Origin: Vigna angularis
Taxonomy: Eukaryota; Streptophyta; Magnoliopsida; Fabales; Fabaceae
Reading direction: 5' to 3'
Assembly: GCF_016808095.1 (NCBI RefSeq)
Contig: NC_068977.1
Coordinates: forward strand, 24,329,364 to 24,393,363
Length of the DNA: 64,000 nt
The translations under genes were made by a program, and so were the position numbers. Positions 56,749 to 64,000 of the stretch are shown here, in pieces; the first letter of the stretch is position 1; each line of letters opens with the position of its first letter. The notes beneath the pieces were generated by a model that saw only the letters and a program-made list of their open reading frames with translations, was not told the DNA's origin and ran no database searches.

Positions 56749-57200
56749 TGGACCTTATCGTCTAGACTCTTAAGGAGAGAGCATACTTGGTCATCCCTAA
56801 AGGCTTGAAGAAGAGACATATCAGACAACTACCAAGACAGACTCTCTAAAGAGTAAGAGGAGCTGGTTGGAGGTGGCACAGACAGTCCCGCTTCATCTTG
56901 GATGTCATCCATCTGCTGGTCCTCATCTTCATCCTTTGGGTACCCCACATCATCACGATGGACGCAAGTATTTCCTTGCAAGATAAATCCCATCTGACAG
57001 AGGGAAGAACTCCCTATCTGACTCCCATTGCTCAGCCTTTTGACGATAAGACCCATGCTTTCTTCTTCTTCAGAGTCATCATCTTCCTTGGTACTAATAC
57101 CTTTTTAAATTTCAGATTGGAATGCTAGAGTCTTTTTCTTTCCTTTTTCTTCTTCTTTGTTTAGTCTTTCGAGATCGAGTTCATGCTCTCCAAATCTACC

Positions 57201-60200
57201 AAACAATGCAATCATTGAAATGGAATTGAGATTTTGGGACTCATGTTGAGACTAAAGAATGATTCTATATTTTTAGGTTTTGATGCAATTAATGTAAACA
57301 TGAAACATAAATGATAAAAGTGATCTTTGATAATTAAACACTTGGAAATGGAAAGATTAGAAATGATATGGAATGGTATTGTTGGGGGTATGATTTCACC
57401 TACTTCACTCTTATGTATAGAGAATCACTTCCTCTTCATTAATATGCCAATGTCAATCTACTAAATTACTCAAACTCAATCCCTTGGTAGAGAGAGCCTA
57501 TACTTCCTTATTAGGCTCCAATCCCTTGGAAAACCTAACAATTATTTCCGCATTAAGAATTGAGATTTAAGACAACCAAAGGTCCTAGTTCTATCCCTAG
57601 ATACAATTTCCTTTAGGTATTTAACCCAACTCCAGATTTACCCAACATTTCCAAATATCAAACCAACCCTAAAATCATGTCATGGGTAGCAACTTCACAA
57701 CAAGCATTAAGAGAAGGAATTAACACTAATAATCATTGAGCTTACAACAATGGTGGAAATGGAAGAAGGAAGAATATCCAAGGATGAAGAAGGACTGTTC
57801 TCACAACTCCTAGCTCGCCTCCAAGAGCTCCAAATGAGAGAAGACGCGTCTGACTATCAAAAGATCCAAAGCTCTTTACGCCTTTGAGTTAAATAGGGCA
57901 AATCTCCCATGTCACTAAAGTTGGCGCTCAAGCGCCCATAAGGAGGAGCATTCAAGCGCGTGCTAGTCGTGGTGCACTGGCGCTCAAGCGCCCTTGAGCC
58001 AGGGGTGCCCGGGCTAGCTTCAGTAGAATTCTAGTTCTTCATTTTTGTTGTTTTTCTTGCTTTCCTTGGTTTCCAGTGCCTTCGTTTGATGCATAGACTT
58101 CTTCCAAATACTTTAAGCACATAAAAGCAGGGATTAGTGATCAAAATATCTCTTTAGAGCTTAAGATGCAACCACTTAACAAACTAAAAGAAAACTAGGA
58201 TTTACAAGGTAAAAAGTTAAGGAAGGGTTGATAGTTTCTCTTAATTCATTACTGAATTCATGGTAAAATTTGTCATTATCAACTCCCTTAAACTTAGAAC
58301 CTTTCTTGTCCTCAAGCAAAAGGTATCTGGCTCTAACACAAAAAATATTTTCATAGACACAGCAAAACCCACAACACTTGCTTAACTTGAAACGACTAGA
58401 AATGTGTAAGAAATTAGTCTTCCATTATAGTGCTCACAATACATTCAATCAAAATGCCACATTTTAAAAGATATCAACAATCATGGAAGAATGCTTTACT
58501 GAATTATGTAGAACCATTCCTCACCCAAGATAGTGTTTCGCTCTAATGCACTGGTGTATAAGGATGTGTATTTGTCCTCTACTATCACAATGTCACACAA
58601 ATCAACTTTTCCATTTGTTTCAACCAAATTAAACACATTCACAAGCAAGTAAGCATCATAAGGACTTTCATTGGCTTGTATTGTGGTTGGGCTAAGAAAG
58701 AAACATGGTTTTTCTGGACAATAAAGCACCTTGAGCTAAGAGATTAAGCAATTGAAATCATGCACATAAGTTTCTCTTTTGCTTCACTTAAATTACAACC
58801 ACTTTCGAACTCATAACCCAACTTTCTTTCATTCAATTCTCTTTCTTTATCTTTTTATTTCTTCTTTTTCCTCATTTTTCTATTTTTCTCAATACACCCT
58901 TTACATAACAAACTCCCCCAAACTTTAAATCATTCTCTTGCAACAAACATGATTACTCTATTCAACTCAAGGTAGGGAAATCAGGGAATTTTCATTAGAC
59001 TTAAGGTTCAAAGAAGGAACTCATCTTTCATTAAGGTTTAAGGGGTTTGTATTGGGTTATTTGGCTCAAACATGTAGATGAGGTACAAGACAAAGATGGC
59101 AATGATCATATGTAACAAGCAACAAATGAATCAATTCAGAGAAACTCAGGCAAAGTCAACTGTGATCTAACATGATAACATTCACAAGAAAAAAAATCTA
59201 AGGCACAACATCTCACAAGGTTAACTCAAGGTTCCACAGACATCATCATTCTATCAAACCAGATCACTAAACCAAATTAACTAAAACTGACAAAGAAAAA
59301 GTTTCATTCAAGCAAAAGCTAAAACCAAATCAAACTACCAACCAAAATAAAAGAAAGCAAAATAAAAGGTCCTGTGAAGCTCATGATGTGCTCTAGTCAT
59401 TCATATTTGTAGCATCATCATCAGCAACATCATCTTCCTCGTCCTCTTCATCTGCATTAGTCGCTTCATCATTGTCAGAGTCCTCATTTTCTGCACCATC
59501 AATTGCGGCTCCACTTCCCCTAGTGAATTGGGTTGGTCCCAAGCCATGATACCTGGGCTGCATATTCCTCTGCTAACATCTCTCTGTGTGGCGGCATTTG
59601 TTTTGATTCTCTTGGAGTTGGATGAAGAAGTCATTTCTGCATAAAAAGATTGAAACTAAAGTTTGCAAATGTGAGCCCACAATGTAAGTATGCATTTGTA
59701 ACAAAAAATCATTAGATTGCATGACCATGAGTTCACAAGGTAGAAAGCACAATATATATGCAAGAAAAATCGCAAAACACAGGTTGAAGCATGAAAAATT
59801 TGAAGCATAACAAAAAACTAGAGTTGTTGCAAAATCTGATCCGGCTCGCCGGGGCTTGGGCGCCCCTAAGCAATGGGCGTTGGGCCGCACATGGTTCAGA
59901 ATGCCAGAATTTGCAGTTCAGGCTTGAGCGCCCTTGAGCAATGGGCGCTAGGACGATACCAGAAACCAGGTTTGTGAATTTTGGCTACTCACTCTATGAT
60001 TTTTTAAATTTGGCACTTCTTCTACCTCAATTCAACCTAGATTAACATGTTTTCACTATACAAAATTGATCAAATCCATAAGAAGTGAAATTGAATGCAA
60101 GAATGACAAATTAAGTGCACACTTCCAAAGCTTTCTAATTCTACAACTTAAGGCTTAACTTTTTGACACTTTAAACTACCTCAACTCAACAAAACATAAT

Positions 60201-60489
60201 AAAACATACATAAACACAACAGAACTCATCAAAACAGATTGAACCACTCCTATTCACATCAATTTACCACAACACTCAACACTACACCATTGCAACTATT
60301 AACATCCCATAAGTTACAATTCAAACTAAAATGATCCAAAATAATCAAATCAAACTAAAACATTCTAAAGCAAATTCAAACAATCAAAACACGCTCAAAT
60401 AACAAAATAACACATAAGAAAAGGTTAGAAAGCTAGGTTGCCTCCCAGTAAGCGCTTGTTTATTGTCACTAGCTTGACAAATGGGGCAA
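57201..60489 (-). other. Non-coding 3' part of the minus-strand gypsy element, possibly with LTR
   Basis: Follows the gypsy protease frame on the minus strand. Two areas carry GCGCTCAAGCGCCC/GGGCGCC-type repeats (57925-58015 and 59845-59955). The minus frame 59634-59401 (TSSSNSKRIKTNAATQRD, then a Met/Lys-rich frame) resembles the start of an Athila-type or plant-transposon ORF but is short. I could not define LTR borders and saw no host gene. Confidence 0.45.
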
Positions 60490-61423
60490 TTAGGTTTGAT
60501 TCTTGATGTTGGTGTGTTTCTTCCTTTCATGACACCAACATCCTCTCAATAGCTTCCTAGTCACCAACTTAACTCTTCTAGAATAGGGAACCTCAATTTC
60601 AAATACTCCATCTATATTTATGTCCTTGATGACCCATAACCTATTATTGATTCTCACTGGTTTGTCAGGTTTGGATTCATCGCTTTCCATCACAGAGTTT
60701 TGGTGAGCTAGTTTCTCTTCCTTATCTTTTTCTTCTCCCTTCACTTTTGGAGAGAAGCAATTAAGGCTCCTCTTGACCAACTTGGCAGCTTGCCCTGTTA
60801 AACTAGTAACTGATAGAAGTTCATCTGTAGCTTTAGGACTAGTCTCTTTTTCTCGATTTTGCTGCCCAGCTTCAAAGACATTGAACGTTACCTCTCTATC
60901 TTGTTCCTTTAATTTCAATATTCCCTCTTCCATATGAATGACAACCTTGGTTGTCTTCATGAAAGGTCTTCCAAGAATGAGTGGTATCTCTACATCTTCC
61001 TCCATTTCCATAACCACAAAGTCCACCGGAAATTGGAGCTCGTCTATTTTGACTATCACATCTTCAACTACACAAAATGGATATTTGATAGATCTATCCG
61101 TCAACTGGACCATCATTCTTGTTGGCTTGGCTTCAAGACCACTAATCTTTTTAAGCATGGATAAGGGCATCAAATTGATGTTAGCCCCTAAATCAATAAG
61201 AGCTTTCCCTATATCATAGTCTCCAATGGTGCAAGGAATGGTGAAACTCCCCGGATCTTTAAACGTTTGAGGGAGAGTCTTATGCATGATGGCACTACAA
61301 TTTTCCTACACTTCAATTGTTTCCTCATCTAAATACTTCTTCTTCTTACTGAGGAATTGCTTCATGTATTTTGCATAAGCGGGAATTTGTTGCAGTGCTT
61401 CAATCAAGGGCATAGTAATCTCA
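60490..61423 (-). pseudogene. Gypsy (Athila/Tat-like) protease region with the end of gag
   Basis: Minus strand: IPAYAKYMKQFLSKKKKYLD, EETIEV, a TAG stop near 61308, ENCSAIMHKTLPQ, then 265 open codons: DPGSFTIPCTIGDYDIGKAL, the retropepsin motif ALIDLGANINLMPLSM (D-L-G, as is usual in Athila elements), VDFVVMEMEEDVEIPLILGR, PFM, then a charged C-terminal part with WVIKDINIDG. It ends at TGA 60490. The protease cleaves the Gag-Pol polyprotein. RT, RNase H and integrase are not present downstream. CACTA F interrupts the gag part at 61424. Confidence 0.9.
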
Positions 61424-63174
61424 CACTAGTGTAGTAAGGGGAAACGACAACGGTTATTTTTGCCCATAGACAGCGGTTCCCGAATCGAGGCATATCCAGG
61501 CGAGACTTTTTGCCTCGGGTGAGAACCGAGGCATAAAAGGAGGAGATTTGGCCTCGGTTCCTCAATCGAAGCAATAGATGTTTTGGGTTTTTAATTTTTT
61601 TTTTCGTAGGACTTTACGCCTCGGTTCCTTTTGAACCGACGTAATATGACCCCCTTTATTGCCTCGGTTGAGACCCTAACCGAGGCAGTAGAGCCCATTT
61701 TTATTTTTATTTTTTTCATCCGCTAGCCTTTCTGCATCGGGTGTGACCTTAACCGAGGCCGTAAGGGGCTTTTCTACCTTGGTTATGACCTCAACTGAGG
61801 CATATTCCCCTGTTTTTTTTAAAATGAGGTCTGTTTCTACTACATTCCCAACTACAGAAACATACCTGCATATATATTTACAGCCAGAACAACAGAATAA
61901 TCCAGAAATGTATATTTTAAATGAAAATTATATTAAAACATAATTCAATGGAATCATAAATCAACTTCTTAGAAGTATAAATCAATCCAATGTAATCATA
62001 AATCAAGTTTGAAGCATAAATCAATACAATGTACAAAGTTAAACTAATAATAATGTAGAAAAGCATAAAACAACTTAGAAACATAAACTTAGAACTTACT
62101 ATATCCTAATATCTACTACATACTATTATATAATTGAATTACATATTTAGCCAGTGCTTTCCTCACGAGTTGAAGTGACTTCTCTAGAATTGGAACAGTC
62201 CTATTGAATCTCTGCATAAAACACAATGATTTCAATTAGTGTATATGAAATCTAAACTATAGAGAAAATAAAATTCAAACCTAAATATTATCGTTTCTCA
62301 TCCACTGATGTAATGTTCACGAATAATGGTCATCATCCAAAACATGACGTAGTAACCACATTCATATGACCTCGTTTGTCTATTACAATACAATATATCA
62401 TCATAATTATAAAATCTTAATTAACATCATTTGAATGGAATAAAATGTAACAAAGTATGGACTAAAATACCAAACCTTAAGGGCAACCCATGCAAGCTTT
62501 TTAGCTGTAGTAGTAGATCTCCCAGATAACATCATATGTGTTGCAAGGAGAAGCAATGAAGACAAAGGCAGCAGGGACAAAGGAAGCACAGGTGCAGCGA
62601 AGAAGAAAAGAAAAAGGAAGCAGCGCGAACGACAAGGGCTGGGAAACTAAACTTATTAAGCTATACTACCTCGGTTATAAAGAATAACCAAAGCAATAGG
62701 GCATTACCACCTCGTTTATTCAAGAAACTGAGGCTTATAGTTAACGTAAAATGCAAAAACTCAAGCTTATATGTCTCGGTTATCAAAAGAACCGAGGCTT
62801 AAATGACGTTTGACACCGGTTGCAAAGCTACCCGAGGTCGTTTCTCTTGGCCAGAGTTGACTGACTTGACGTGTTATAGGCGTGTTGCAGGCGAGTCAAA
62901 CGTGTTTCAGGCCTTACTGCTTTGGTTATGCGTGCAACCGAGGTAGTATTACCTTTTCTGACCGTTTCAGACGAAAATCCTGGCATGTTAGGTGATTTTT
63001 AGGCACCGGTTGCCTTTGCAACCGAAGTGGTAGCCCTGGTATGCACCAGTGTTCATTAAACCAAGGCCAATAAGGTCTCCTTAATTACGAAACTGCCACC
63101 GCGTTTGGATAGGCAGCGGTTTGGTGTAAACAGAGGTCTATTGTGAGAGTTTAAAAGCACATTTTGTACTAGTG
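61424..63174. mobile_element. Non-autonomous CACTA element F, inserted in the gypsy gag region
   Basis: Starts CACTAGTGTAGTAAGGGG and ends ACATTTTGTACTAGTG. TCA flanks both sides (61421-61423, 63175-63177), a perfect 3-base duplication. GCCTCGGTT/AACCGAGGC pairs fill 61470-61800 and 62640-63120. The right end is nearly the same as element D. The interior has a minus-strand exon-like piece at 62590-62470 (SLLPLSSLLLLATHMMLSGR, KKLAWVALK, then a GT), of unknown origin. Confidence 0.93.
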
Positions 63175-64000
63175 TCAAGCTGGTTGAAAATTTGCTTGAA
63201 CCGAGCCAATTGTTTCTCCTTATCTCTATTTGAAGGATTTTTCGAATAAGGAAGATGTTTCAAAATGTCCTTCTCTTTTTGCTTTTTCTCTTTTTCTTGA
63301 CTTTTATTTTCTTCTTCTGTTCCAACAATATCTTCTTCTACTACTTTTTCTTCTTTATTCTCTTCTTCTTCCCTTTTTGTCTTTTCTTTTTCTTCTTCTT
63401 TGCTCCCAACCTCTTTTCCACTTCTAGTGAATATAACATTACATTCTTCCTTAGGGTTGACTTGAGTATTAGTAGAAAATTGTCCACCCTATTGATTTTC
63501 CAATTGATTAGCTAATTGACCAACTTGCACTTCCAGATTCTTTATGGATGCATCAGTATTTTTCTAGTTTTGGATGGACTGATGCATGAACATTTGCAAT
63601 GTTTCTTCTAATTTTGAAGTCTGATTATTCTAAGATGGATAATGTTGAGCAGGTTGATACAAATTTCTACTCATAGAAGCTCCTTATGCTTGTCTTCACC
63701 CTTGATTGGAAGGATTAGGGAAAGGGTTGTTGAAGAAATTTTGTCTTCCTTGGTTTCCCATATAATTGATCTCTTCAGATTAGGAACTACTAGGAACATG
63801 ACAATGGCCATTAGGATGGTTATCTCCACATAAATCACATCTAATAACTTGGTGATGTGGTTGAGCTTGAGCTTGCATTGCTTGAAACTATTGAGGTAGC
63901 TTAGCCATATGTTGAGTCAAGAGCTCCATTTGTTGGGTAAGAAATTTGTTTTGTGCAAGTAGTGCATCCTGAGCCCCAAGTTCATAAACTACTTTCCTTT
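63175..64000 (-). pseudogene. Gypsy (Athila/Tat-like) gag C-terminal part, running off the window
   Basis: Minus strand from the window edge: RCDLCGDNHPNGHCHVPSSS (Cys/His knuckle) near 63845-63785, NYMGNQGRQNFFNNPFPNPS, QNKTSKLEETLQMFM-like residues with a stop, NLEVQVGQLANQLENQ, a Lys/Glu-rich linker made by CTTCTT-type repeats (63255-63420), then RDKEKQLARFKQIFNQL at the element F border. After F the same protein resumes (61420). Several stops are present. The N-terminal half lies outside the window. Confidence 0.85.

Larger units (their letters stand above)
55216..57200 (-). pseudogene. Minus-strand LTR-element coding remains (copia gag-like), split by CACTA element E
   Basis: From 57185 down, the minus strand reads ELDLERLNKEEEKGKKKTLA, FQSEI, like the C-terminal end of copia gag. 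An acidic, Ser-rich frame follows (57056-56829: YPKDEDEDQQMDDIQDEAGL, then SVPPPTSSSYSLESL). Coding character continues as LSDMSLLQAFRDDQVCSLL to the element E border at 56749 and resumes beyond 55596. Order with the LTR to the left fits one truncated element. Family assignment is tentative. Confidence 0.4.

Noticed and set aside
60934..61219. Plus-strand frames of 76 and 93 codons
   Set aside because: Shadows of the minus-strand gypsy protease frame.
63230..63515. Two plus-strand frames very rich in Leu, Phe and Ser
   Set aside because: They are the reverse of the Lys/Glu-rich linker of the minus-strand gypsy gag.

Overview
The window looks like repeat-rich nuclear DNA from a dicot plant, most likely a phaseoloid legume such as Vigna, Phaseolus or a relative. 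The basis is a high AT content, introns with GT-AG borders, plant retrotransposon proteins, LTR-like sequences full of ATAATCGATTAT palindromes, and a TRIM element that reads TGTTGGAAGTCCCACATC. The genus is inference from style. I see no rRNA, tRNA, CRISPR or prokaryotic feature. Almost everything with coding character is a transposable element, usually broken, and many elements are nested.

Layout. 0-3.4 kb: intergenic DNA with a decayed copy of a small gene and a LINE trace. 3.4-15.1 kb: a Ty1/copia element (LTRs at 3381-3698 and 14793-15140) interrupted by a hAT transposon (5904-11592) in the integrase and by a CACTA-like foldback element (13189-14282) in the RT/RNase H region. 15.8-16.8 kb: an LTR-like block. 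18.9-20.2 kb: a non-autonomous CACTA element (A). 20.7-23.5 kb: a long LTR-like block holding a hAT MITE. 23.5-25.6 kb: the 5' part of a CACTA transposase gene. 25.8-28.7 kb: two abutting CACTA-like elements (B and C), the second with about 1 kb of tandem repeats. 31.2-35.3 kb: gypsy gag-protease remains with a 3' LTR. 38.9-39.2 kb: a TRIM. 41.3-49.4 kb: a minus-strand copia relic whose 3' LTR holds a 4.7-kb CACTA element (G) with pieces of a pectin acetylesterase gene and a formin gene. 53.1-53.6 kb: a small CACTA element (D). 54.2-57.2 kb: minus-strand LTR-element remains split by CACTA element E. 57.2-64.0 kb: a minus-strand gypsy (Athila/Tat-like) element split by CACTA element F.

Between the transposons lies a dispersed family of small two-exon genes with matching promoters, first exons and 3' ends. 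Copies start near 29.8 kb (+), 38.4 kb (-) and 51.4 kb (+), with a weak fourth at the left edge. Only the 38.4-kb copy is open throughout (48 codons). I do not recognise the protein family. This family and the two gene-capturing transposons (hAT with a leucine aminopeptidase exon; CACTA G with esterase and formin exons) are the best candidates for something undescribed. All calls come from reading the sequence without database searches.
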